The position numbers were made by a program, and so were the translations under genes. Below the pieces are notes generated by a model that saw only the letters and a list, made by a program, of their open reading frames with translations, was not told the origin of the DNA and ran no database searches. From contig JAGLKL010000056.1 in assembly GCA_023141075.1 (NCBI GenBank), forward strand, positions 1 through 7,909: a DNA stretch of 7,909 nt. The letters run 5' to 3'. Below, piece after piece: positions 1-6,556 of this stretch (position 1 is its first letter; each line of letters begins with the position of its first letter). The stretch comes from Alphaproteobacteria bacterium. GTDB lineage: Bacteria; Pseudomonadota; Alphaproteobacteria; Micavibrionales; Micavibrionaceae.

Positions 1-2450
1 GCTTTCAGCGCATTATCCTGAATAAATTCGCGGCGGGGCTCGACCACGTCGCCCATCAAGGTGGAGAAGATATCATCAGCTTTAACAGCATCGGCCACAC
101 GCACCTGCAAAAGCGTGCGAACATTGGGATCAAGCGTTGTTTCCCAAAGCTGCTCGGGATTCATCTCCCCGAGACCTTTATAGCGGGAAATCTGCAAACC
201 TTTACGCCCGGTCTCCAAAATTCGGTCATAAAAAGCCGCCGGGCCGTGAACTTTGGATACGATATTGCCACCAACACTCACCTGAACAGCGCCTGCAAAT
301 AGCTCCTGAAGCCACTCTGAAGCTTTCTTAAGACGTACACCATCAGCTGAACGCACGCGTTCGATGGGAATTTTCACACTCTCTGTAACTCCCCGTACCG
401 TCTTCCAGAATGTATAACCGCGATCCATCACAAATATCGCGTTCCACCCTTCACCCTCACGTCCTCTTTCAATCGCGTCCAAACGCGCAGCCGTTTTCTG
501 TGCGTACGTCTTGCCGAGCTCTTCATCTTCCAATACAGCCTCATCAAACGCTCCTGCAATAGCCGCCTGTTGGACAACACGCAAATTCCCGGCGCGTTGT
601 GATAACGCATTGATAGAATTGCGCAAAGTCCGGCATTTCAACATTAGATCACGCAGATCGTTACCGCTGCGCGTCTCACCGTTATGATCGATAACCACCG
701 CCTCAGCAATGGACAGATCAATTAGGTGATCGTCCAAAGAGCGCTCATCTTTGAGGTAAATCTCGCTTGATTTGCCTTTTTTCACCTTAAAGAGCGGCGG
801 CTGGGCAATATAGAGATATCCGCGCTCTATAACCTCCGGCATATAACGGAAGAAGAAGGTCAGTAAAAGCGTACGGATATGTGCACCGTCCACATCAGCA
901 TCAGTCATAATAACGATTTTGTGATAACGCGCCTTATTAATATCAAACTCATCAGGCCCAATTGACATGCCCAGCGCAGTAATCAGCGTCCCCACCTGAT
1001 CGGAAGACAACATTTTATCAAAACGCGCCCGCTCCACATTCAAAATTTTACCACGCAACGGCAAAATAGCTTGATTATGGCGATCACGTGCCTGTTTGGC
1101 CGAACCTCCCGCCGAATCTCCCTCAACGATAAAGATTTCAGAAACAGCAGGATCTTTCGATTGACAATCCGCCAGTTTGCCCGGCAAACTTGAAACATCC
1201 ATAATTCCCTTGCGCCGCGTTAAGTCACGCGCCCTACGAGCCGCATCACGAGCGCTGGCCGCTTCCACGATCTTGCCAACAACCGTCCGAGCTGGGCCGG
1301 GATTTTCCTCCAGCCAAGTCCCCAGATACTCAGAAATCGCACTTTCCACGACTGGACGAACCTCCGATGACACCAGTTTGTCCTTGGTCTGGGAAGAAAA
1401 TTTTGGATCAGGCACTTTTATAGAAAGCACACAAGTCAGTCCCTCGCGCATATCCTCGCCCGTAAGCTTGACTTTTTCTCTCTTAATAATTCCTTTTTCA
1501 TCAGCATAACGACTCAAAACGCGCGTTAATGCCCCACGAAAACCCGCCAGATGCGTCCCGCCATCGCGTTGCGGGATATTATTGGTAAAGCACAGCATGG
1601 TTTCATGATACGCATCTGTCCACTCCAGCGCCGCATCCACGGTCACTCCGCTTTTTTTGCTATATACAGAAAAGTTTATCGGCTTCTCAATCAGCGGCTT
1701 TTTAGTCCGGTCTAAATAATTTACGAAGCTTTCAATTCCGCCTTCAAAATGTAGCAGAGAGACTTTCCATTCATCTTCATTATCCGAACGCTTATCGCTT
1801 AGAATGATATTCACGCCTGAATTAAGAAACGCCAACTCACGTAAGCGATTCTCCAGCGTCTTGAAATCAAACTCGGTCATTGTGAACGTCTCGGTCGAAG
1901 GCAAAAATTTCACTTCTGTCCCGTTTCGTTCCCCCGGTTCCAAATCACGCACAAGCTTGAGATCATCACATACATCCCCGTGTTTAAAACGCATATACCA
2001 TTCTTTGCCCTCACGGCGAATAGTAAGCTCCAGATATTCCGATAAAGCGTTAACAACCGATACTCCAACACCGTGCAAACCACCGGAAACCTTATAAGAA
2101 TTATCATCGAATTTACCGCCCGCATGCAGATGAGTCATAATCACCTGCGCCGCTGAGACTTTTTCTTCCGGATGTTCGCCGACAGGAATACCGCGACCAT
2201 TGTCTATTACGCTCACAGAGCCGTCCGAATTCAAAATCACATCGATCTGATCACAATGTCCGGCAAGTGATTCGTCAATCGAATTATCGACGACCTCATA
2301 GACCATATGGTGCAGACCTGTCCCGTCATCCGTATCACCGATATACATACCAGGGCGTTTCCTGACCGCCTCCAAGCCGCGCAAGACCTTGATAGATTCC
2401 GCGCCATAATCATTACCATTGCTTTCGGGATTCACACCGTCATTACTCAT
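1..2450 (-). CDS. gyrB: DNA gyrase subunit B, 3'-truncated by the window edge
   Basis: GyrB is the ATPase subunit of gyrase, which with GyrA introduces negative supercoils into DNA in the cytoplasm. The reading frame is open for 816 codons from the ATG at 2450 to the left edge. It ends in REFIQDNALK, so only a handful of C-terminal residues are missing. The GHKL ATPase domain shows E52/N56 in EVVDNSIDE, D83 in DNGRG and the lid motif GGLHGVG (123-129). The transducer lysine is K356 in QTK. The TOPRIM domain has EGDSAGG (443-449) and DADVDG (517-522). The stretch from about 550 to 750 is the insert typical of Gram-negative GyrB, and YKGLGEMNP starts at 757. Arginine in LPLRGK (E. coli K447 position) is common in alphaproteobacteria and is not by itself a resistance sign. 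The start fits the family; only a weak purine stretch (GCGAGA) precedes it. The gene is divergent from the ICMT-like gene. Confidence 0.98.
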   Translation of the reverse strand, partial: MSNDGVNPESNGNDYGAESIKVLRGLEAVRKRPGMYIGDTDDGTGLHHMVYEVVDNSIDESLAGHCDQIDVILNSDGSVSVIDNGRGIPVGEHPEEKVSAAQVIMTHLHAGGKFDDNSYKVSGGLHGVGVSVVNALSEYLELTIRREGKEWYMRFKHGDVCDDLKLVRDLEPGERNGTEVKFLPSTETFTMTEFDFKTLENRLRELAFLNSGVNIILSDKRSDNEDEWKVSLLHFEGGIESFVNYLDRTKKPLIEKPINFSVYSKKSGVTVDAALEWTDAYHETMLCFTNNIPQRDGGTHLAGFRGALTRVLSRYADEKGIIKREKVKLTGEDMREGLTCVLSIKVPDPKFSSQTKDKLVSSEVRPVVESAISEYLGTWLEENPGPARTVVGKIVEAASARDAARRARDLTRRKGIMDVSSLPGKLADCQSKDPAVSEIFIVEGDSAGGSAKQARDRHNQAILPLRGKILNVERARFDKMLSSDQVGTLITALGMSIGPDEFDINKARYHKIVIMTDADVDGAHIRTLLLTFFFRYMPEVIERGYLYIAQPPLFKVKKGKSSEIYLKDERSLDDHLIDLSIAEAVVIDHNGETRSGNDLRDLMLKCRTLRNSINALSQRAGNLRVVQQAAIAGAFDEAVLEDEELGKTYAQKTAARLDAIERGREGEGWNAIFVMDRGYTFWKTVRGVTESVKIPIERVRSADGVRLKKASEWLQELFAGAVQVSVGGNIVSKVHGPAAFYDRILETGRKGLQISRYKGLGEMNPEQLWETTLDPNVRTLLQVRVADAVKADDIFSTLMGDVVEPRREFIQDNALK

Positions 2451-2481
2451 CTGGTTTTTCTCGCTTTGTTTTGCTGTGTAA

Positions 2482-2497
2482 TATTTTTATAAAAATA
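2482..2497. repeat. AT-only 16-bp perfect palindrome in the gyrB leader
   Basis: TATTTTTATAAAAATA equals its own reverse complement. It lies 32 bases upstream of the gyrB start codon, inside the likely 5' leader. It could be an operator, a supercoiling-sensitive AT element or chance in AT-rich DNA. As RNA it would make only a weak A-U stem. No regulator can be named. Confidence 0.4.
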
Positions 2498-2522
2498 ATC
2501 GAAAGCTGTTGCTTTTCCTTTA

Positions 2523-2531
2523 TTTTCCACA
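2523..2531 (+). promoter_or_regulatory. DnaA-box-like 9-mer between gyrB and the ICMT-like gene
   Basis: TTTTCCACA fits the relaxed DnaA-box consensus TTWTNCACA, with one difference from TTATCCACA. It lies in the divergent spacer, 73 bases upstream of the gyrB start and just downstream of a possible gyrB -10. I saw no second box in this spacer, so it does not indicate a replication origin. DnaA control of gyrB is possible but unproven. Confidence 0.35.
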
Positions 2532-2549
2532 AGTTTTCTCCAATCACAT

Positions 2550-2558
2550 TTTATAGCA
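2550..2558 (-). promoter_or_regulatory. possible extended -10 of the gyrB promoter
   Basis: On the minus strand TGCTATAAA has the TGn-TATAAA layout of an extended -10 element. The expected -35 position is T-rich but poor (TGTTTT at 17-bp spacing), so the call rests on the -10 alone. Initiation near 2543 would give a leader of roughly 93 bases containing both the DnaA-box-like site and the AT palindrome. Other TATAAA-like words closer to the gene cannot be excluded. Confidence 0.35.
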
Positions 2559-2612
2559 CAGCACCACCCGGAAAAACAGGGGAAAGCACTTATTTGAGGT
2601 GCATTTTTCAAC

Positions 2613-2624
2613 ATGCTTAAGCAT
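2613..2624. repeat. 12-bp perfect palindrome abutting the -35 box (candidate operator)
   Basis: ATGCTTAAGCAT is its own reverse complement and sits immediately upstream of the TTGAAA -35 hexamer at 2625-2630. The symmetry continues outward: TTTCAA at 2606-2611 is the inverse of TTGAAA, offset by a single C at 2612, giving a 25-bp imperfect dyad. Such a placement is typical of a repressor or activator site. It does not match the alphaproteobacterial LexA (GTTC-N7-GTTC), Fur or CtrA motifs that I know. Confidence 0.45.
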
Positions 2625-2652
2625 TTGAAATAAGGGAAGTTTTTGTTATACT
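2625..2652 (+). promoter_or_regulatory. sigma70-type promoter for the ICMT-like gene and hisC
   Basis: A TTGAAA -35 (2625-2630), a 16-bp spacer and a TATACT -10 (2647-2652) preceded by TG at 2644-2645 make a strong consensus-like promoter with an extended -10. Initiation is expected near 2658-2661, giving a leader of about 40 bases before the ATG at 2699. This is the clearest promoter in the window and the only good one upstream of hisC. Confidence 0.7.
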
Positions 2653-2698
2653 AAATAGGTGTACCACACTATAGCCCCGCTTTTTGGATAATATACCT

Positions 2699-3487
2699 AT
2701 GAACGAGCCTCAAAACCCCATAAAAAATGATAATTCTTCTGCCGATTCTGACGCACTAATGCAAGGTGATTCGCCTGTCACGAACATTGACGAAAACCAT
2801 AATGCACAACCGGAAAAAAATGAAGGGCCGGAAGAAGAGCTGATATCTGCTCACCCCGAATCAAATTCGATCCTGTCATACATTAACGATCTGATAACAG
2901 GATACTTTCTTACGAATCTGTTACTGGCCGGTCTTTTTGCTAACAACATCTATCTATTTTATCATGACTATAACATAAATCTCCGCTTCAGCAGCCTGTT
3001 AATGATGATACAGGTTTGCTGTGTCGCATTATTCTTTCTCATCCGAGTAGCGCCTACTAAATTCTCAATGAAGCCTATGGATTGGGGGATGGCAATATTG
3101 GGCACTTGCCTGCCAATGCTGATCGCCCCGGTTAGCGCTGATAATGAGATTGTTTTTCTCATGCTTATGCAGTTTTTCGGCATCTTCATGGCCACCGTCG
3201 CAATAATCAGCCTGAATACCAGTTTTGCTGTCGTCCCCGCATTACGCAATATCAAAACCGGCGGATTATACAGCATCATCCGTCACCCAATATATTTTAG
3301 TTATTTCCTGACCTTCACCTGTGTCGTATTACAGAATTTCTCTATGCTTAACGTTGTGATTCTCTTGGCACTTTACGCAACAGACATTTACCGCATTAAA
3401 GCTGAAGAAAAAATCTTATCAGAAGATCCAAGCTATGAACTCTATAAAATGCAGGTTCGCTACCGCCTTATCCCGTTTGTGTGGTGA
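2699..3487 (+). CDS. ICMT/PEMT-like integral membrane methyltransferase family protein, substrate unknown
   Basis: The 262-residue product resembles the isoprenylcysteine carboxyl methyltransferase family, membrane enzymes that move a methyl group from S-adenosylmethionine to a lipid or small substrate. Residues 1-60 are hydrophilic, rich in Asp/Glu/Asn/Ser and probably disordered. About five hydrophobic segments follow (near 66-88, 98-117, 129-147, 150-172 and 199-228). The family signature is at the C-terminal end: GGLYSIIRHPIY with the RHP at 195-197, the Glu pair in AEEKIL (about 235-240) and the terminal YRLIPFVW. An in-frame TTG lies five codons upstream (2684), but ATG 2699 is preferred; neither has a good Shine-Dalgarno (GGA at 2686-2688 is 10 bases from the ATG). 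A strong promoter precedes it, and its stop overlaps a possible GTG start for hisC. The bacterial family has many members of unknown substrate, so none is assigned. Catalytic activity is inferred from the motif. Confidence 0.85.
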   Translation: MNEPQNPIKNDNSSADSDALMQGDSPVTNIDENHNAQPEKNEGPEEELISAHPESNSILSYINDLITGYFLTNLLLAGLFANNIYLFYHDYNINLRFSSLLMMIQVCCVALFFLIRVAPTKFSMKPMDWGMAILGTCLPMLIAPVSADNEIVFLMLMQFFGIFMATVAIISLNTSFAVVPALRNIKTGGLYSIIRHPIYFSYFLTFTCVVLQNFSMLNVVILLALYATDIYRIKAEEKILSEDPSYELYKMQVRYRLIPFVW

Positions 3488-3543
3488 AAATAAACCCTTT
3501 TTTCTTATTGCTTTCCACCATCATTTCTGTCTTTATTTTCCCC

Positions 3544-4656
3544 ATGAATGACGCAATTTTTAAATTTGTACGCCCGCATTTCCTGACCATGCAAGGCTAT
3601 AGCTCTGCCGGCATGGAAGCAGGAAAAGACGAAGAAAAAATCTATCTCAACGCCAATGAGAATCCTTACAGCCTACCCGGACTGGAAGGGCTGAACCGTT
3701 ATCCCGAGCCTCAACCTCTAGCATTGTTGGAAGCCTTTGCCCGCAATTACGGTATAGAAAACAATCAACTCGTCATCACCCGCGGCGCTGATGAAGCGAT
3801 TTCCGTGCTCGTACGTACCTTTTGTGAGCCGCATAAAGACCGGATTTTGGTTAATCCACCCACTTTTGGTATTTACGGTGTGTATACAAGTACACTACCT
3901 TGCGAAGCGCTCAACGTACCTCTAATCAAAAAAGATGGGGCTTTCCATCTCGACCATGAAACCATCATCGCCAAAGCACGTGATCCGGAAAACCATATAA
4001 AGATTGTTTTTCTTTGCTCGCCCAATAACCCGACAGGCACGAGCTTCTCGCATGACGTTATCACCGAAATTTGCGACGAGCTTGAAGGCCACGCTGTTAT
4101 TGTTCTCGATGAAGCTTATACTGAATTCTCAAATACCGGCTCCATGGTTAAAGACCTTGAAAGCACGCCCAATCTTATCATCCTGCGCACTCTATCCAAG
4201 GCCTGTGCTTTTGCCGGGATGCGCATGGGCTGTATGCTTTGCGCAGATACGGATTTTATAGAGCTGGTCAAAACCAAGATGATGGAGACTTACCCTATCC
4301 CACGCCTGAGCATCGAAGCGGCCTTTCATGTGCTCTCACCGGAAATACAGACCATCGCCAAAGAAAACATCGTCAAAATATTGAGTGAACGCACACGCAT
4401 GGAAAAAGCCCTAAGCACCAACGAACATGTTACCCATGTCTATCCCAGCGATGCCAATTTCCTATTGTTGGAAATGAAAGACGCAAATGATTTTTGCACT
4501 TTTGCTGCGCGGAACAACGTGATAATCCGGGATTTCTCTTCTAAACCGGAAACGGCAAATTGCCTGCGCCTTTCCATCGGCACGCCGGAAGAAAACGATC
4601 TCGTGCTGGAATTGCTAGAGAAGTTTTCTGCTCAGAATACTGCTACGACCTCTTAA
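3544..4656 (+). CDS. hisC: histidinol-phosphate aminotransferase
   Basis: HisC is a cytoplasmic PLP enzyme of aminotransferase class I/II that converts imidazole-acetol phosphate and glutamate to histidinol phosphate and 2-oxoglutarate. From the ATG at 3544 the protein has 370 residues, close to the 356 of E. coli HisC, and resembles it throughout. Motifs are LNANENP (35-41), NRYPEPQP, RGADEAI, SPNNPTG with N162, DEAY (D189, Y192), the Schiff-base lysine K219 in TLSKA and R227 in FAGMRMG. These key residues are all offset by five from E. coli. The N-terminal FVRPHFLTMQGY is also family-like. An in-frame GTG at 3481 overlaps the upstream stop codon, but it would add 21 mainly hydrophobic residues, unexpected for this enzyme. 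Neither start has a clear Shine-Dalgarno. The gene probably shares the promoter at 2625-2652. No other his genes are nearby. Its 3' end overlaps recF tail to tail by 14 bases. Confidence 0.93.
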   Translation: MNDAIFKFVRPHFLTMQGYSSAGMEAGKDEEKIYLNANENPYSLPGLEGLNRYPEPQPLALLEAFARNYGIENNQLVITRGADEAISVLVRTFCEPHKDRILVNPPTFGIYGVYTSTLPCEALNVPLIKKDGAFHLDHETIIAKARDPENHIKIVFLCSPNNPTGTSFSHDVITEICDELEGHAVIVLDEAYTEFSNTGSMVKDLESTPNLIILRTLSKACAFAGMRMGCMLCADTDFIELVKTKMMETYPIPRLSIEAAFHVLSPEIQTIAKENIVKILSERTRMEKALSTNEHVTHVYPSDANFLLLEMKDANDFCTFAARNNVIIRDFSSKPETANCLRLSIGTPEENDLVLELLEKFSAQNTATTS

Positions 4657-5773
4657 ACCCCGCAACATCAAAAAATTGTGCGTCTTTGTGTATCTCTTTA
4701 AAGAGCCCTTTTTCCGTGCCGGTGAGCCAACTTTGTGCACCCAGATCCCGCAATATTTCATAAAGAGCACCGCGACGGCTTTCGTCCAAATGCGCAACCA
4801 CTTCATCAAGCAGCAATATCGGAGGAACTCCCCTCTCGGCCTTGATAAGGCGTGAATGCGCCAATATGAGTCCGATTAACAGTGCCTTTTGTTCACCGGT
4901 TGAGCACTGATCCGCTGCTATATTTTTTGCATCATAAACTACCAAAAGATCGGATTTGTGCGGCCCTTCTTGTGCCCCGCCAATAAGCGAATCACGCGGC
5001 CTGCTCTGCTTTAAAGCTTCTTTAAAACGCTCTTCAACCTGCAGCGCCGGAGCGCTCCCTTCCTCCAGCCATTCCTCCAAGCAACCCTTCACGGAAAAGC
5101 GTGCCCGTGGAAAAAAACTATCCTCCGCCGCCTTGCATGCTTCCAACAAACGTCGGCTATATTCGATACGCGCCGCCGCTATAGCCACACCAGTCTCTGC
5201 CATTTGCTGCTCAAGCGCACCTAACCAGACATCCTCATCCTTGCCTTCGCGCAATAGTTTGGATCGCTGTGACAAAGCATTCTCATAGCGTGCGACCCTC
5301 CCCGAATGCCCGGGATCAAAGGTAAAAACCAAACGGTCGAGAAATTTACGGCGTTCGCGCCCTGAATCGATGAACAAACGATCCATTTGCGGGGTCAGCC
5401 AAACACAGGCCAGATATTTGCTCAAAACCGTCTGCGAGCGTATCGTTTTACCGTTAACCCGCACCGTACGTTTTTCTGCGCCCTTTTTACTGTTCGGATC
5501 AATCCCTGTACCTAGACGAACTTCATCCTCATATTCCGTGCGCAGCAGAGCCGAAACCGCCCAGAAATCACTAATCGCGTTATTTTGCATATCGCTCACC
5601 CGAGCCGTTCGCAAACCCCGCCCTGGCGATAATAAGGATAACGCCTCCAAAATATTAGTCTTGCCCACTCCGTTTGCACCCCAAAGCACAATCAGCCCGC
5701 CATGCAGATCTTGCATAGCGGCTCGCTCATAACAGCGGAAATTATAGAGTTTTAAGGATTTAACGGTACTCAT
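4643..5773 (-). CDS. recF: DNA replication and repair protein RecF
   Basis: RecF is an SMC-like ABC ATPase that binds gapped DNA and, with RecO and RecR, helps load RecA. The 376-residue length is normal. The N-terminus SLKLYNFRCYE is family-typical. Walker A is GANGVGKT (32-39, K38). The GPHKSDL motif lies in the second half, the ABC signature STGEQ is at 291-295, and Walker B plus D-loop is LLLDEVVAHLD (320-330). The protein ends FKRS followed by TAG. All ATPase motifs are intact, so the gene should be functional. The ATG at 5773 fits the family; no Shine-Dalgarno precedes it and a -10-like GATAAT lies only six bases upstream, suggesting a leaderless message. dnaN, the usual upstream neighbour, is absent and the divergent bioD stands there instead. 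gyrB lies downstream on the same strand but is separated by about 2.2 kb holding two opposite-strand genes. Confidence 0.97.
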   Translation of the reverse strand: MSTVKSLKLYNFRCYERAAMQDLHGGLIVLWGANGVGKTNILEALSLLSPGRGLRTARVSDMQNNAISDFWAVSALLRTEYEDEVRLGTGIDPNSKKGAEKRTVRVNGKTIRSQTVLSKYLACVWLTPQMDRLFIDSGRERRKFLDRLVFTFDPGHSGRVARYENALSQRSKLLREGKDEDVWLGALEQQMAETGVAIAAARIEYSRRLLEACKAAEDSFFPRARFSVKGCLEEWLEEGSAPALQVEERFKEALKQSRPRDSLIGGAQEGPHKSDLLVVYDAKNIAADQCSTGEQKALLIGLILAHSRLIKAERGVPPILLLDEVVAHLDESRRGALYEILRDLGAQSWLTGTEKGLFKEIHKDAQFFDVAGFKRS

Positions 5774-5779
5774 GAAGGC

Positions 5780-5807
5780 ATTATCTATGATTCTTTATTA
5801 TCAGCAA
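5780..5807 (-). promoter_or_regulatory. putative recF promoter placing the start site at or near the ATG
   Basis: On the minus strand TTGCTG (5807-5802), a 16-bp spacer and GATAAT (5785-5780) form a fair sigma70-type promoter. Only six bases separate the -10 from the recF ATG, so transcription would begin at about the first base of the start codon. A second GATAAT (5802-5797) could give a leader of about 17 bases but has no good -35. The proximal -10 overlaps a BioR-like site. Confidence 0.45.
5781..5790. promoter_or_regulatory. BioR-like operator half-match between recF and bioD
   Basis: TTATCTATGA differs at one position from TTATCTATAA, a form of the palindromic site recognised by BioR, the GntR-family biotin repressor of alphaproteobacteria (consensus, as I recall it, TTATMKATAA). 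It lies in the spacer upstream of the biotin genes, which is the right context, but 112 bases from the bioD start and on top of the recF -10. A chance match in AT-rich DNA is possible, and no bioR gene is in the window. Confidence 0.35.
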
Positions 5808-5902
5808 GACTAAAACATAAGGCCACTTAAGCCAAGAACAGCAGAAAACTTAAAAACAATGGTAGGATTCACTTGTGCTCTTGCTGTATGATCCCGAACG
5901 TT

Positions 5903-6556
5903 ATGGACAAATTAGTGATTACAGGAACCGATACGGAAATCGGTAAGACTACCTTTAGCGCGGCTTTAATGCTCGGACTGGAAGCTGTCAATGCACAGCC
6001 CCATTACTGGAAACCTGTTCAATCCGGCATCACTGATGACATAGACACCCGCACTATGCAACGTTTAACCGAACTACCTGATGAGCGTTTTCTGCCCGAA
6101 CACCGTATTTTTTCGAAAGCCCTCTCACCGCACCGCGCAGCAGAGATCGATAAAACAAAAATCGACATGGACGAACTGCTCAACCCGGCTAATATCCCTG
6201 CATGTAACGGCACACTTATTATAGAAGGCGCTGGAGGACTAATGGTGCCTATGACACGCGAAGATTTGCAAATAGACTTGTACAAGGCATGGCAAATTCC
6301 CGTAATTTTGTGCGCACACACGGGACTTGGCACCATAAACCATACGCTCCTTTCCATCGAAGCCTTGCAAAAAAGAAATATTCCGCTCAAAGGCTTGGTG
6401 TTTATCGGCGAAGAAAACCTTGATAATGTCGAAACCATTGCAACATTCTCTAATGCCAAGGTGCTAGGCATACTACCGAGGTTAGAACAGTTAAACCGCG
6501 ATGTTTTGGCACAAACATTCGCAGCACAATTTAACCCGCAGGATTTTATATCATGA
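5903..6556 (+). CDS. bioD: ATP-dependent dethiobiotin synthetase
   Basis: BioD uses ATP and CO2 to close the ureido ring of 7,8-diaminopelargonate, giving dethiobiotin, the penultimate step of biotin synthesis, in the cytoplasm. From the ATG at 5903 the protein has 217 residues and begins MDKLVITGTDTEIGKT. The P-loop lysine K15 and the KPVQSG lysine K37 then fall at the same numbers as in E. coli BioD, which supports this start. SPHRAAE (75-81), EGAGG (108-112) and TGLGTINHTLLSIEAL complete the family picture. In-frame alternatives are TTG 5873, with AGGA five bases upstream (5864-5867), and ATG 5888; they would add 10 or 5 residues (whole extension: CSCCMIPNV after the first Met). The stop overlaps the bioA start in ATGA, indicating one transcript and coupled translation. 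No convincing -35/-10 pair was found; TATGAT at 5887-5892 is the best -10-like word. Confidence 0.95.
   Translation: MDKLVITGTDTEIGKTTFSAALMLGLEAVNAQPHYWKPVQSGITDDIDTRTMQRLTELPDERFLPEHRIFSKALSPHRAAEIDKTKIDMDELLNPANIPACNGTLIIEGAGGLMVPMTREDLQIDLYKAWQIPVILCAHTGLGTINHTLLSIEALQKRNIPLKGLVFIGEENLDNVETIATFSNAKVLGILPRLEQLNRDVLAQTFAAQFNPQDFIS
6540..6543 (+). promoter_or_regulatory. Shine-Dalgarno-like AGGA for bioA
   Basis: AGGA stands nine bases before the bioA ATG at 6553, inside the bioD coding sequence. It is one of the few recognisable ribosome binding sites in the window and supports the ATGA overlap as the true bioA start. Confidence 0.5.

Noticed and set aside
1070..1135. Quinolone-resistance change at LPLRGK and KQAR in GyrB
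   Set aside because: Arg at the K447 position and Ala for Gly in KQGR are, as I recall, usual in many alphaproteobacterial GyrB proteins, so they are not taken as resistance mutations.
137..2492. Several plus- and minus-strand frames of 60-110 codons across gyrB
   Set aside because: GyrB is continuous over this stretch with all its motifs in order, so these are shadow frames.
2451..2683. Replication origin near gyrB/recF
   Set aside because: There is a single DnaA-box-like word, with no box cluster and no dnaA or dnaN in the window.
2968..3279. 103-codon minus-strand frame inside the ICMT-like gene
   Set aside because: It is antisense to a gene with clear membrane segments and a family signature and has no independent support.
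4694..4713. Palindrome CTCTTTAAAGAG then a T run, as a rho-independent terminator for hisC
   Set aside because: With a four-base loop only four base pairs remain, and the element lies inside recF coding sequence, so it is too weak to annotate as a terminator.
5774..5902. BirA-type biotin operator before bioD
   Set aside because: No TTGTAAACC-N15-GGTTTACAA-like dyad is present; only the BioR-like word was found.
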